Position numbers and translations under genes: made by a program. Below, piece by piece: positions 1 through 11,589 of a DNA stretch of 64,000 bases. The first letter of the stretch is position 1; each line of letters opens with the position of its first letter. The stretch is from Sternotherus odoratus (taxonomy: Eukaryota; Chordata; Testudines; Kinosternidae), in contig JAVMKO010000020.1 in assembly GCA_032164245.1 (NCBI GenBank), positions 11,807,206-11,871,205 of the forward strand, given 5' to 3'. The notes below the pieces were generated by a model. It saw only the letters and a program-made list of their open reading frames with translations. It did no database searches and was not told where the DNA came from.

Positions 1-555
1 CCCACACACCCTCCCGACAGTCTGAGGATCCTCCCGATGCAGCAGGGGGATTGGAAAGGCCAACGTGGCTCTGCAATCTCCCCTTCTGGCCAATATATAA
101 GCAGAGCTGAATGGCTCTGCAGGACCCATTCCAAGCCATAAAAAACCCAACACATCCCTTAGTTAGTACTGTGGTCTGCACAGTGCTTGCTGACTGTGTG
201 CAGAAAACTGGCTGGCCACATAGTTCTGATTCCACCTCCTTTCCAGTGGTTAAATTACATTAAAGGAAGCTAATGCATCCCTAATATGATTTTTTGCACA
301 TGAAATTTCAGTAGTTGTCACAAAGACATTACTTGATTGCTCCAGGCAAAGGAGTGGGGGCAGAGCAATGGTGAATGGGAGGGGCCAAGCAACGGGTGAA
401 TGTCTCCGGGATGCCTTCCCATCCCAGTGTATCAAGATGCAATGCCCGGTATGAAAAGTCTGACCAATGTTAAGCATCACTCCTCTGACCGTGGCAGCGC
501 AGAGAAGGAAGCACGGCTACTGAGATACAAACTGTGCTTTACTCCTTGGTCTTTG
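1..555. other. Unique-looking non-coding DNA
   Basis: No gene or recognised repeat is seen here. A TATA-like string near position 95 lies in an AT-rich setting without any CpG enrichment or plausible exon downstream, so no promoter is called. Confidence 0.4.
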
Positions 556-559
556 TTTT

Positions 560-775
560 CCAATAATAATCATAAGGATCGTTACACTTTTCCCCTCTCA
601 AATCCCTCCCTTCTGAACATCTCAAAGTGCTTTACAAACAACTAACTCCACTTCTCGGCCATCCCCTTCCCTCTATAAAGTCAGTCAGTATCATTACCCT
701 CCTTATACCAATGGGGGAAACTGAGGCGCAACAAGGGGGCTGTGCTTGTGGCTGACATAGGGATTAAACTGGAGA
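560..775 (-). repeat. MIR/CORE-like SINE, antisense copy
   Basis: The + strand shows the reverse-complement hallmarks of an amniote MIR-type SINE: 'caaagtgctttacaaac', a run ending in 'ggggaaactgaggc', then text where the tRNA-like head should lie. The copy is diverged. It has no coding capacity. The family call rests on recognition of the motifs, not on alignment. Confidence 0.6.
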
Positions 776-1664
776 TTCTGGACTCCTTGGGCCCTTCCTC
801 CCCTCTCCTTTTGTTTTTGGGGAGGAGAAAAAATAGACTAGTCCCTTTCACGGAAGCAGCACTAACTCCGCAGACTGCCTCAGCTCTGCCGTCCCATTGT
901 TTGCTGCTGTTCATTTATTTCTCTTTTCATTTAGCTCCCAGCTTTGGAGCACAGGCCTTACCACTGAGAGAGATGCCTAAGAAATTTACTTCCAGTCATG
1001 AGGAGAGTGCAGCAATAAAGGCAATAAAGTGTCTCCATCAGTTGAACAGCTCTCTGCAGGGAAGAGGGAAAGTGGTCCAAATTATGCCTGATAGGAAACT
1101 TAGCACTCCACAGTCTCCATCTAGAGTGCAATCACATTGCCACTGAATCAAGGCCTTTGTTTCCCATTAATGACCCTGTTGCATACAGTAGGTATTCTTG
1201 GCTGGTGCCATTATGCCTTCAGGTTATTGTTTTAAATTTGAGTCATTACAACAAATTACTGTACTTAGCGCCTTTCACGACATTCTGTGGCCGCGTGTTG
1301 TCACTCAGGCGTCTCCATTAGAGTTTATATTTGGAGCTGGTGAAAAACACGGAGTACACCCCCATGCACATGTGCACTCCACCACACAGACCCACATGCA
1401 ATGCAGGCATGGTACATTCGTCATGGTTGGCAAGAGAGTGTCCTGGGGACATGATATTCCATCCACCCAAAACACAAACAAATGACAGCTCCTTCCCTTG
1501 TGCCATGCCCATCTGGTCTCATTTGTCAGCAGAAAGCGATGGGTAAGTTGGTGGTAATTTGCATGTCATTCGAGGATCTCAAAGAACTTTCCAAATTATA
1601 CTTTATCCCTTCTTAGGATCTACCTGCCCACTTTTGTAACAAGAGTATCAAGCTCTCATATTGC

Positions 1665-1925
1665 ACTTTTCATCCTTGTTATTTGTATGGCAGCAGCACG
1701 TAGGAGTCGCAAGAGTCTATTATGCTATGTGCTGTACAAACACAGAACTTTAGTCTCCCAAGGTGCTTCACAAAGGAGGTCAGTATCCTTATCCCCAGTT
1801 AACAGATGGGGACACTGAGGCACAGCAACTTGCCAGACCTGACACAGCAGGGTCAGAAATAGAACGTGGGTCTCCTGAGTCTCAGTGCAGTGCTCTATCT
1901 ACTAGGAAGCACTGCCTCAGAGATA
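1665..1925 (-). repeat. MIR-like SINE, near full length, antisense
   Basis: Reading the + strand, an L2-like tail ('gtgctgtacaaacacag') is followed by 'ccccagttaacagatgggg', 'actgaggcacag' and the antisense tRNA-like head ending near 'ctactaggaagcactgcctc'. The order tail, CORE, head is that of a complete MIR-type element on the minus strand. Confidence 0.7.
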
Positions 1926-1934
1926 ATGGAGTGT

Positions 1935-2130
1935 CTGAGCACCTCCAAAACTTTAAAATACTTCACAGCACTCCCTTGCGCAAGGGCAGTGTTGACCCCT
2001 GTTTTAGAGAGGGGAACTTAGGCACGGAGTGATTAAAGGACTTACCCAAGATCACCGGGGGAGTCAGTGGCAAAGCTTGGCAGAGAGCCCAGGCATCTTG
2101 ACTCCCCGTCCCATGCTGAGTCTTCCAGAC
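1935..2130 (-). repeat. Second MIR-like SINE, antisense, directly adjacent
   Basis: A second copy follows the preceding SINE within about 10 bases and in the same orientation. It carries 'tacttcacagcactccc', 'agaggggaacttaggcac' and 'cttacccaagatcac', which correspond to the central CORE of the family. It is more diverged than its neighbour. Confidence 0.6.
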
Positions 2131-2974
2131 CAAAATTGCCAAAACCAATTTCCATGCCTAATTCACTAGTCGATGACCCTGCTTGATTCTTTGAAGTTTA
2201 AGCAGAATAAACATGAATAAGGTTAGACCTGGAGGATACAGTTGCTGTCAAACTGGGCTTCTGTAGCCTTCACCCTCTCTCTCTCTGCCTCCCCAGTTCA
2301 CTTCTACTCAGAGAATGTCAGCAGATTAAATGAATACACATGACCTTGCCAGACATCATGCAAACCTGTTTAATCAGAAAATTGCCTCTTGACCAGTCGG
2401 GGCCTTCCCAGCTGTCAGGAGGATTCCTGCCTTTGTGAAAGGGTCACAGCCGCGCATTGTTAAATATTTCTTTATTAAATCCGAGTGTCATAGATACAGT
2501 CCCAGCCTGTTTGCTTGGTGCAGAGAACAAGCCGTGACCTGCAAGGTCCTGGAGCTGTGACACATAAGTGAGAATGAACTGCAGGCACTGCAAAGAGAAG
2601 TGATGGTCAGATGCAAGGTTATACATCCTCCCCCCACACCCTCCTCCCCCGGCTGGCGTGAGCTCGCAACGCTTTCCTGGCTCTCGCTAGGCTCCTGCTG
2701 CCCTGTGGGCAGGATTCCCTTGCATGCAAATCAACCGAGTCAAGCAACCTCGCCTCTGCTAAACTGCCCAAACAACAGCACAGTCAAGTGTAAAGCCACC
2801 AGCAGCCCCTTCTTCTCTCTTCCCACATGGCTGGTGAGAAAGACAACTTAATCCTATCAAACAACCTGCCCTGTCCCCCAAGGGGCATTGCTATACATGG
2901 GTAGCAGGCTGCCATTAGCACCCCAGAAGGGGTGTTATGCCTTACTGTTCACATTTGCTTACAGGCAACTTAGT

Positions 2975-3140
2975 CTAGCATTGAGCACATGGCACTCTGG
3001 ACTCCTGGGTTCTTCTATTGCTAGCTCTGGCACTGATTCAGTGTGTGACCCCACCCACATGACTGGCCCCCTGTGCACTTCATTTACTCCTCTGGAAAAA
3101 CACGTAGAGTAAAAACTCCTTTACATCTCCTCATACATTC
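2975..3140 (+). repeat. MIR-like SINE head and CORE
   Basis: The + strand shows 'gactcctgggttcttct' (box B region of the tRNA-like head), 'cagtgtgtgacccc', a T/C-rich block and an A-rich end. These match the sense order of a MIR-type SINE, but the L2-like tail is missing. Confidence 0.5.
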
Positions 3141-3151
3141 AAGGAGACACA

Positions 3152-3262
3152 TTATTGGCCAGATCCTCAACTGGTGCAAATAAGAGTTGCTCACATGCCT
3201 GGCCTTACATAAGTGTAAACCAATATACATGCCATTTGTATGTGCACACCAACACCCTGTGC
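3152..3262. repeat. Small palindromic interspersed repeat
   Basis: The block starts 'ggccagatcctcaactgg' and contains 'cttacataagtgtaaacc'. I associate this wording with a short palindromic MITE common in turtles. No target duplication can be assigned. Confidence 0.35.
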
Positions 3263-3829
3263 AAAACACATCATTGGAAATGTTCCCAATTGACAGATTG
3301 TGCTGCCTGGCCACAATAATTCATATATCTACAGCATAGCAAATTTTCAAAACCTGATATCTGGTGGAGGGCCCCAGACTTTAATTATATCTTACTTCAC
3401 AGCTGCAGTCAATTCCTGCTGCAGCTTAATAACCAGGTTGCATGAGCCGTGAACATTTTTTTTGTTAATTTTCCTCAGGAAAATTGAGTTACTACCACCA
3501 TTTTGGCAGAAATGCTTATCATAACAATTATGACAAAGTGGTGAGAAATTGAAAACATCTGCAACAACAAACTTTGGGACAGAGTGATCGTCAGTCAGTC
3601 TAGGGGAGGCTTGAAATGTACTTTTCAGGGCAGGCAGGTGCCTGTGGATTTTCTTTTCTCATTGAACAATGGAAAATGTATTTCAGATGAAACATCGTTT
3701 GAGATGAGTTTGACCTGCAGATAAATGAGGGCATTCTCTCCTCGATGCTTTTGCATAAATCTGACTTATGTTTATTGAAAGTCATGCAACACCGTGTGAT
3801 AGTTTAGGACAGAAAGAGAAGCCAACTAT

Positions 3830-4262
3830 AGGCACGGAAGGCAGATTTGTGAGTCAGGCATTTGACTGAGACTCGAGATTTAAATTAAGTTCCTGGCTCA
3901 CTTTGGGCAATTTTTTTCAAAAGTGCTCAAGTGATATAGAAACCTAAGATACATTTTCCCAAAGTGACTTAGAAACTTGGGAGCCAAAATCTCATTGGAA
4001 ATTAATGGGACTTAAGCACGTAAATCAATTAAGCACTTTTGAAAGTTTTACCCTTCATCTCTGTGCTTCTGTTCCCTCACACTGTGTCTGTCTTGTATAT
4101 TTAGATTGCAAAGTTTGGGGGACAGTGGCTTTGTTATGGGTATATCCAGCATGGTACAATGAGTCACCAATTTTGGTTGGGGCTTCTAGGCCCTTTATTT
4201 ATAGCAATACAGTATGGTGTATTGAAATACAGTAATGGCTTTATTGTAAAACAATAAATAAA
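3830..4262 (+). repeat. MIR-like SINE split by a small MITE
   Basis: The left part ends at 'ctcactttgggcaa', the usual text just before the conserved 'gtcactta' of the CORE. The right part resumes with 'cccttcatctctgtgcttct' and runs into the L2-like tail ('atttagattgcaaag') and a terminal 'aataaataaataag'. The interruption is a separate element with inverted ends. Confidence 0.6.
3914..4047. mobile_element. MITE with TTTCAAAAGTGCT-type inverted ends
   Basis: The left end carries 'ttcaaaagtgct' and the right end 'agcacttttgaa', exact reverse complements over 12 bases. The centre holds 'ctcattggaaattaatggga', typical of this family of short palindromic non-autonomous transposons. It sits inside a MIR-like SINE, so it is younger than that SINE. 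No clear target duplication was found. Confidence 0.6.
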
Positions 4263-4329
4263 TAAGACGCCATTTAAGCCATGCTAGAACATTAATTCTG
4301 CACTAAGTCAGAGGCAGAGTCCTGCTGAA

Positions 4330-4530
4330 TCTGACATTTTTTCAACTTCTTTCATCAAAATTCTGATGGACCAAAACTTTCAACTAACTCTATTGGGTTG
4401 AAAAAAATGGGTAGGGAAGGTAAAATTCACAGAAATGTTAACGTTTTTTCCTGTTTTCTTTTCATCCAAATTTGGAACTTCAATGACTATTTGTCAAAAT
4501 CTGAAGAATTTTCACTGTCCCCTGATCCAA
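4330..4530. repeat. AT-rich hAT-like non-autonomous element fragment
   Basis: The stretch is rich in 'aaaattct', 'caaaactttc' and 'gaattttcac' strings, resembling the better-preserved AT-rich elements at 14110-14458 and 33464-33837. The ends are not defined. Confidence 0.35.
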
Positions 4531-5054
4531 CGGTCTGCTGAGGCTAGCCGTTAACCCTAAACTTAAAGTCTTGGGTGTGGAACTGGTTTTTATTGTTGTT
4601 TCCTGTGCGTTTTCACAGTTCCTAGCAGAATCAGGTCTTGATCCCTGTCTGGGCACTACTTTAAGACACTCCTCAGACTATTTGGCAATGTCATATAACA
4701 TTTCCAAAGGCTAGTTTAAAACATCTGTTCCACAAGCACACGTTGACTGGCTACAGTTTAGCAAGGAAGATAACAAGGCATCATTCCTACTACTACTTTC
4801 AGTATAAACCTCTCATTTAGATACTTATTAAATGACTTCAGCACTCCAGTGCTCCCTTTCAGCTTTCTGAGCCAGACCCAGCAGGACTATCTTGCAGGAA
4901 AAATCTTAAATCAAAATAACTGCATCCTCATGAGTTGCACATATATAAACCCTGTCTGGGCCTCTTCTCATGCCTGGTCTCTCATTGCGAGTCAGAGTGC
5001 TGTGGGCTGTGGGACTGAACCATGCCTTTGTACCACCAAATAAATTCTGCAAGG

Positions 5055-5330
5055 TGCCCACAGTTGTAAAACTCATTAATAGATTGTTATTTTAATGAAT
5101 TCACTGCAAATGGGATTCAAATGAACTTAAACAGCAAAGGCTCGGAGTGATCAAAACAAATCACCCAAGACAAAAAAGAAAACAGGATGAAGCAGCGGAG
5201 TGGTAGTGAAGGAGTGATTTTCATAATTTATTTTCCCCCTCTCTCCCTGTGAGATGATTATTCAGTGAAAAGTCACATTTTGATTTTGTTGGTTAAGAAA
5301 CCTGAGGTGTTTAACCACCATGAGATGTTC
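5055..5330. promoter_or_regulatory. Candidate conserved non-coding element
   Basis: This AT-rich, repeat-free block contains several homeodomain-type cores: TTAAT and TTAAC sites, 'gattattcagtgaaaagtc' and 'gttaagaaacctgaggtg'. The texture differs from the surrounding repeats. Function is inferred only from base composition and motif density. Confidence 0.3.
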
Positions 5331-5454
5331 GGCATCTAGAATCCTTAATAAGTTGCAGGCACCATGACATGAAGCCGCTTCGCACACACCCTCCCAGAAA
5401 CAGCGACTAACTGCTTGTCAAACAAAAGAGTGTGCGCTTTTGTCAGTGTCAAGA

Positions 5455-5565
5455 TCGGATGTGAGAGAGACAAGGTGGGGGAAGTGATACTTTTGACTGG
5501 ACCAACTTCTGCTGGTGAGAGACATGCTGTCAAGCTAAAACACAGCTCGTCTTCAGATCAGATGT
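5455..5565 (-). mobile_element. PLE-type terminal repeat, family B fragment
   Basis: It carries 'gagagagacaaggtggggg', 'ggaccaacttctgctggtga' and 'aagctaaaacacagctc'. This is the same order as the left arm of the element at 54142-54356. The outermost head is missing. The strand is given for the presumed coding orientation of the parent Penelope-like element and is an inference. Confidence 0.6.
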
Positions 5566-5604
5566 GAGGCAGCCCACTGGGTAGGTATGGAGGGCTGAGA
5601 GTAA

Positions 5605-5857
5605 GGCCTTGTCTGCTTGGGAAAGTGAATTTAAACCCATATACTTATACCAGTATAACCACCCACACCCCTGGTAGATGTTCTTGTTCTGGTTTAATTG
5701 TAAACCCCTCCCCAGGCAGGCATGCTCAGTTCAAGAACACACATGTGCACACACACACAAATGCACCTGGGATCTATGGCTACATCTACACCTGTATAAC
5801 CAGATCAGTATAGCTACTGTGGTAGAACAGGTAAAAACTTCTCATGTCGAAAAGGCC
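5605..5857. mobile_element. Harbinger-like MITE with TAA duplication
   Basis: Flanking TAA triplets at 5602-5604 and 5858-5860 bound a 253-bp segment that begins GGCCTT and ends AAGGCC. Inside are paired blocks such as 'ataccagtataacc' and 'tataaccagatcagtatag'. A TWA target duplication is diagnostic of PIF/Harbinger elements. It has no coding capacity. Confidence 0.6.
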
Positions 5858-5974
5858 TAAGATTATTAACTCTTCAGGACAGGAACTGTCTCATATTCTA
5901 TGTATACTAGGGCCCAGATCTCAGGATCGTTATGCATTACCATAATACAAATAGAAATTAATAGATAAATACAT

Positions 5975-6150
5975 AGAACCCACGTGTCCTGACATCTAGT
6001 TTCACCTCTGTCACTCGCTCATTATGTAACCTTGGAGAAGTCACTGGACTTCTCTCTCTCCACTTGAACTTCTCCACTTGTAAAATGGAGTTAACAAGGA
6101 TTTGATTATTATGCTTGGTCAATGGATGCTTTGAGATCCCTGGGTAAAAG
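5975..6150 (+). repeat. MIR-like SINE
   Basis: 'gtaaccttggagaagtcact' and 'cttgtaaaatggag' are the conserved CORE block of the family in sense orientation. They are followed by a degenerate tail with 'tttgagatccctgggtaaaa'. Confidence 0.6.
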
Positions 6151-6154
6151 ATAA

Positions 6155-7190
6155 CAGTTAAATGCAGAGCATGTTTAAAAGACCTAGTCAAGAAATTTCT
6201 ATCAACTATCTTCCCCCCCACACACACACACACCAAAATTTCACCAAAAATGCTTATTTTGTTTGATTTTTCTATTAAATTATTTAGCTTCTGTTTTGAA
6301 TAAAAACTGGACATTTTGTGGGAAAAGAATCTCTTTTAAAAAAAAATCATAAAACTACTAATTTCCTGACTATCTCTAGTAACTAACACTCCCGTCCTTG
6401 TGGGGAAGGGAGGCTTACTTCCTAATTAAGCCTCTACATGTATCTCAATTTTGATGCAGCATGTTTGGGGGGGGGATTTAAAACTATTAAATTGGGACAT
6501 GAAGTGATAGTGAAAGGTGACACACATTTCCTCCTTGTTCTGCCACACATCTTTCCAACTTCACCAAATTTCCCTTCTCCTCATGCAAGAAGACAGGGTG
6601 GTCTTTAAGTATGGTGCGCCGAGTCCCCAGGCCCTTCACTAAGTAAACTGGTGGGTGTGACCAGTTCATGGGCTCTCTATTACAATGTTTTAAAGCTGCC
6701 TCTGAGGAAAAATTCAAGGCCAGGCTTCCTGGGCAGAGAGGCAGAAATGAAGAAAAGCAATACTGAAGAAGAGAGAAAGATTTTCACTATGCTTCACACC
6801 TAGCTCCCTAACAGAAGAGCTAGGCAAGGATGGGAACTCTCCAGGGTGCTGAAACACAGCAAAAACTGCTGTAGTCTGAAGTATTTATTAGTCTCGGAAA
6901 AGAGCAGTTTTGTAACTTGGCCCAGGATCAGTGAAGGTGGTGATCACAGCGGGATTTCAAAGGGACTCACTGAGGACAGAAGGGCCTGTGACCCCTCTGC
7001 TCCACTGACACTCATATTGCCTAAAGTAATCCCCATTTCATTATTATGGGGCTTTATTTTGTCAAGTGCTGAACACACTCTGAGTTCCTGCTGTGATCAG
7101 TGCTTACAGCCTCCTGGCACAAGCTGCTAATTATTTATTCATTTTATTACTACCTTAAATGTAAACAAAGCCTTTTTCATCCCAAGTTCC
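6155..7190. other. Non-coding DNA with short simple tracts
   Basis: Contains a (CA)n tract of about 16 bases near 6218-6233 and a G9 run near 6468-6476. An AT-rich stretch at 6240-6350 resembles the hAT-like family. No gene is seen. Confidence 0.4.
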
Positions 7191-7197
7191 CCTATGA

Positions 7198-7345
7198 ACC
7201 ATGGGCCTGATCCAAAACCCATTAAAGTTAATGGGGGTCTTTCCATTCATTCCCATGGGGTGTGGATCAAGTGACCTGCAGCTGGTGTAAATTGACATCA
7301 TGCCACTTAAGTCAATAGTGCTATGGCAATGACACAAAGTGATGA
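7198..7345. repeat. Palindromic MITE pair
   Basis: Starts 'gggcctgatccaaaaccc' with an internal 'ccatggggtgtggatcaag' near-complement. This is followed by 'ctgcagctggtgtaaattg' and ends 'gatgatctggcccc'. Two short palindromic interspersed repeats appear to be abutted. Confidence 0.45.
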
Positions 7346-8285
7346 TCTGGCCCCCTATCAAATAAAGAACAAGAGCAGGGTTTTTTGCTGGTACAAGTGT
7401 GAATAGCCTAGGACTTTTGCCCATATAAAATATCATTAGAAAAATAATCACATGCCTGACAAACAAGATTATCCCAGCAAAAGTTTTAAGTATAAAACTG
7501 GCTGGATGTTCCGTAGCTCTTCTAGGAGACGGAGCGGAAGACACTGATATATCATCTTCTCCTCATAGTTCAGAGGCTGAAAGGATCCCACTCAGCAGGT
7601 GCTAGCATCTAGCAGCAGCAAGGACGAACTTTATAGCCCCATCATCTTCAAATGTAATTCAGTTTATTGCCACAATTGTCTCCACTGCTTTGTTCAAACT
7701 AATATTTTGCTACTTAACACGGCAGGAGTCGAATGAGTGTTTGAAATCTATGTCGGATCCAAGCTACTGCCTTGAAGTAGGCAGGAGGGCCATTGAAACT
7801 ACGTATCTAACACCTGTAATTTAACATAATTGGCCAATGGACTTCGTTGTTCCACAATGCAAATGAAAGATCATTAATGTGGCAGTAAAAGAAAGGAGAG
7901 CAAGGGAAAAGACTCTTAGCAGAAGACGGCTTTATGCGTTCAGGGGAGATTGGCATTTCAGCTTGTGCTCTAACATGCACTTGGCTAATTTCACTGAGAT
8001 ATTGAGAGAATGAAGGATGGTAGTAGTTATGAGCACCATGACAGCAATAATGAAGATGATACTTGCCAGTATAAGACCTGTGCTCCTGCTTTCTATTCAC
8101 AGAACTCCCCTTGCCTGCCTTGTTCCTCTAATGACACTTCTCATGCTAATACAGGAGACAGCACCAATGCAGAATCATGATGCCCTTCTGTCCCCTCCCT
8201 ATGAGAACTGGTTTTGTTGTACCTATTGGCAGTAGCCTTTGATTTGCGAAGTGCAGGGCTAGGAAATCAATATTTAAGGTCTTAT

Positions 8286-8935
8286 TCCTGTGCCTTTTGA
8301 AAGTCTCAAGGCTATGAGTCAACAGTGTGCCTTTGTTGCCAAGAAGGCTAATGGCATTTTGGGTTGTATAAGTAGGGGCATTTCCAGCAAATCGAGGGGT
8401 GTGATCATTCTCCTCTATTCAGCATTTGTGAGGCCTTATCTGGAGTACTGTGTCCAGTTTTGGGCTCCAAACTACAAGAAGGATGTGGATAAATTGGAAA
8501 GAGTCCAACAGAGGGCAACAAAAATTATTAGGGGTCTGGAACACATGACTTATGAGGAGAGACTGAGGGAACTGGGGTTGTTTAGTCTACAGAAGAGAAG
8601 ACTGAGGGGGGATTTGATAGTTGCTTTCAACTACCTGAAAGGGGGTTCCAAAGAGGATGGATCTAGACTGTTCTCAGTGGTACCAGATGACAGAACAAGG
8701 AGTAATGGCCTCAAGATTCAGAGGGATATTAGGAAAATCTTTTTCACTAGGAGGGTGGTGAAGCACTGGAATGGGTGACCTAGGGAGGTGGTGGAATCTC
8801 CTTCCTTAGAGGTTTTTAAAGTCAGGCTTGACAAAGCTCTGGCTAGGAAGATTTAGTTGGGGTTGGTCCTGCTTTGAGCAGGGGGTTGGCCTAGATGACT
8901 TCCTGGGGTCCCTTCCAACCCTGATATTCTATTAA
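8286..8935 (+). mobile_element. CR1 LINE, 5'-truncated 3' end
   Basis: This is the 3' portion of a chicken-repeat-1 retroposon. It contains the C-terminal coding part of ORF2 followed by a short untranslated region, with the family's closing text 'ggcctagatgacttcctggg' and 'cccttccaaccctgatattc'. CR1 elements normally end in short ATTCTATG-like repeats; only 'attctatt' remains. Truncation at the 5' side is usual for this family. Confidence 0.93.
8290..8856 (+). pseudogene. CR1 ORF2 (reverse transcriptase protein) C-terminal remnant
   Basis: The reading frame encodes the extreme C-terminus of the CR1 ORF2 protein, beyond the reverse transcriptase catalytic core. Recognisable blocks are '[13 protein letters not shown]', '[14 protein letters not shown]', '[14 protein letters not shown]' and '[12 protein letters not shown]'. 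The frame is intact from 8290 to a TGA at 8776-8778, right after 'KHWNG'. In the same frame 25 more codons follow, including 'PREVVESPSLEVFK', up to TAG at 8854-8856. The TGA therefore looks like a nonsense change inside the original frame. No endonuclease or catalytic RT motifs are present, so the copy is dead. Confidence 0.9.
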
Positions 8936-9059
8936 CCTGCCACAAGACAACAGTGTTTCAGAACTTCATCGCATCTGGATGGATAGCTGTTTGCGTTATT
9001 TAACTGATTGTCACCACTGGAGCACATCCATGCTGGAAATCAGCCAGCACTGATGTTCA

Positions 9060-9540
9060 CCTTGCCAGAACATTGAACTCTAAAGCTTGGGAGAGTTGGT
9101 GAGGTGAGTGGTGCCCTGCTAGGGGGCTATCATGGAAAGGAACTAGAGTGATCAGAGAGACAAGCTGCAGCCTGCATAGGGCATACGTTGTAAGGGGCAG
9201 ACTTCTAAAAATGGAGGATAGCATCACGTGGTTATGCTGGAATAGCAGGGGCACTACAGGGCAGGCTGGACTAGCAGGAAATGTTGCTTTTGAGGGGCAT
9301 TAGCAGAGGACTATGAGAGCCCAGAACTGAAATGGGAGAGGGTGTGTAGAGGAGGCAACAGCAGATCACTGCATGTAATGCCGGGGCAGCCCAGGGAGCC
9401 TAGAACTGGAGCAGGTGGGGAAGGCCCTGTTCAGGACAGTGGCGCACAGGCATAGCTATGAAGGAGCAGATAAAGCTGTAATAGCAGGCAAAGGTGCCAC
9501 TGAGAATTGAAAGGTATTAGCAGAATAGCCCAGGGGAAGT
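9060..9540. repeat. Irregular purine-rich repeat-like block
   Basis: Recurring variants of 'agcaggggcactac', 'tagcagaggac' and 'aactggagcaggtgggg' suggest an old repeat, or a degraded tandem array, with GGAGCAG/TAGCAG words. I do not recognise the family. A similar texture occurs at 44480-44950. Confidence 0.3.
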
Positions 9541-9544
9541 TTGC

Positions 9545-11040
9545 TCAATGCCTGCCTGCCTTATGTCTGACTCGTCACCAGTTCAGTACGTCTTTCAAAC
9601 ACGACTCAGGCTGTCCCTGATCAGGAATAAAAAACCTGAATGTCAAGTCACTCTAGACAAAAAACAACAACAATAATGTAATGCCTTTCACCCTCACTAC
9701 CTTGGCTCCAGTTCACCTTCTGTGACTTTTGAAGAAGACGCAATGACTCCATCTTTCAGTCCAATCTGGTATTAAAAATAAACTGTTATTCTGCTACCAG
9801 TTCCTCAGGTACAAAAGCAACAAGGAAGTGCTTTGTAATTTATTTGAAAGAAAAGTTATTTTATTTTTAATCCTCTAAGCAACACGTTTTTCCCCTCTGC
9901 ATTGTGCCAAAATCTCGGGGATTTTATTTTAATTAAAAAAATTAATGCACAGAACAAAACATTGCCATAGACCAAAGTATCGGATTTGTTTTTCTCCCGG
10001 TGAACAAAGTGAGCTGACAAACAGACATCCTTCCACCTGAGGTATGTACCGGATATTTTTTCTCACTCCCTCTTTGAGGCTTTACTTTAAAAAGTATTGG
10101 GAGGATGCCATTCAAAACCCCCGACACTCTGTATATTTCTTTGCATCCCTCTGATGCCTCAGCCATCCTGAGATTAACCCTTCAAACACTGGCATTTTCC
10201 AGGCCAATTTGGCAGTTTATGTTGGGGAGTACTCAGCCTTAGCAGAAGTGTTGGACGAAACCACATTACTGAGATACTGGAGTGGAACTCCACTGGAGTA
10301 ATGGGGTGGAACACATGGCCCTCTGTTGCGGGCTTGAGGCCTCTTGTGCTGGGTTAGAGCTCAGCATGCATTTGTATGGTTACAGCATCAGAAAGCTTCC
10401 AAAAAAAGGCCTTTGCAAACAGCAAGACTCTAATTAAGATACCTCCCAGCAAACAGCTCATGAGAGGTTTTGGAAAAGGTTCCCCTTTGCAGAAGAATCA
10501 ACCCTGGTTGGAAAAGGAGACTGCTCTGAGACCACAAAACCCTAACAGCTTGTTGAAATCACAGGCCATCCTGGAGGAATTGCCTGGGGAGGACTTGCCC
10601 CCCAATAACAGACAGCAAAAGAAAAGTAACCCAGCAGAGCCATCTCCTGTTACCCAGATGCTCCAAACCATGGCCTGGGGAATGTATAGCAAAGAAAGGG
10701 GGGGGAAACACAAGCACAAATCACATCACAAGGGAGCAGCGTGCCATTACTTATCCAACCAGAGTGAACAAACACATTTGCATCCATGAATAGCTCCATG
10801 ATCAATTACTGATAAGAACGAACTGCTCCATCCTTCTTGATCAACAAATGCACAGGGCTAATTTGGTGTATGGCATATTTCAGCTAACGAAGCCCAGTGA
10901 CTATGAATCAGCCCACCAAGGGAAATAACAACGCCTTCTCCCCTAAACAGGAAAAGAAATAACCCTCCTCTCTGGCTATGTTAAAACTGATGATCTGTCA
11001 GATTTTAGAATGTTTGCTGGAGGTAAGGGGATATGGCAGC
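9545..11040. other. Unique-looking non-coding DNA
   Basis: AT-rich around 9770-9960, otherwise unremarkable. The long frame at 10376-10789 is not supported as a gene: it has no family similarity that I recognise and no splice or promoter context. Confidence 0.4.
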
Positions 11041-11044
11041 AATT

Positions 11045-11335
11045 TCTGGTACCTAATGGTAGCACGGAAACAACCTCTTTTTTAATTATCTCCCATGGGA
11101 AGGCAGGAGAAAACAGTGCTGTAGTAAATACTTAAAAACTACACACATTAATTTATGCCGGCTGCTGCCTTTGTATTTTGGAACAAGTTGGGCTCTTTTT
11201 TTTTCTAATTGCTTGATGAAATGTCCCCATCCATCCTGTCAACACAAATAATGCCACTAAATAATGGATACCCACCTGCCACCCGAATGAAAAGCCAGGC
11301 AATTAGCGCTTGCAAACAGATGCAAAAGTGCATGG
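11045..11335. promoter_or_regulatory. Candidate conserved non-coding element
   Basis: Repeat-free block with multiple TAAT/ATTA cores ('cacattaatttatgcc', 'tctaattgcttgatg', 'ggcaattagcgcttgc') and a low mutation-like texture. Enhancer function is inferred from motif clustering only. Confidence 0.3.
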
Positions 11336-11589
11336 GGAGGGAGAAGAGGAAGCAAAGAACAGGGAATGATCTCACCTCCCCAGCCACTGCCTCCTCCCCA
11401 GCTCCGGCTCCAATGCTGGTCTGTCAGGAGAAGACGGGTTTGGCAGGCAGTGAGAAGTCATGCCAAGCTACACTAGTCCTTGGAGCCCCCAGTGCCAGAC
11501 AAAAGCCGGCTGGGTGTTTTCAACCACCACCACCACCCCATTCTCCATCCCCGTTTTTTGCTAAATATGGGACTGGGTAACCTGCCAAC

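Noticed and set aside
75..150. TATA-like string as a promoter
   Set aside because: No CpG enrichment, initiator or exon follows; such strings are common in AT-containing DNA.
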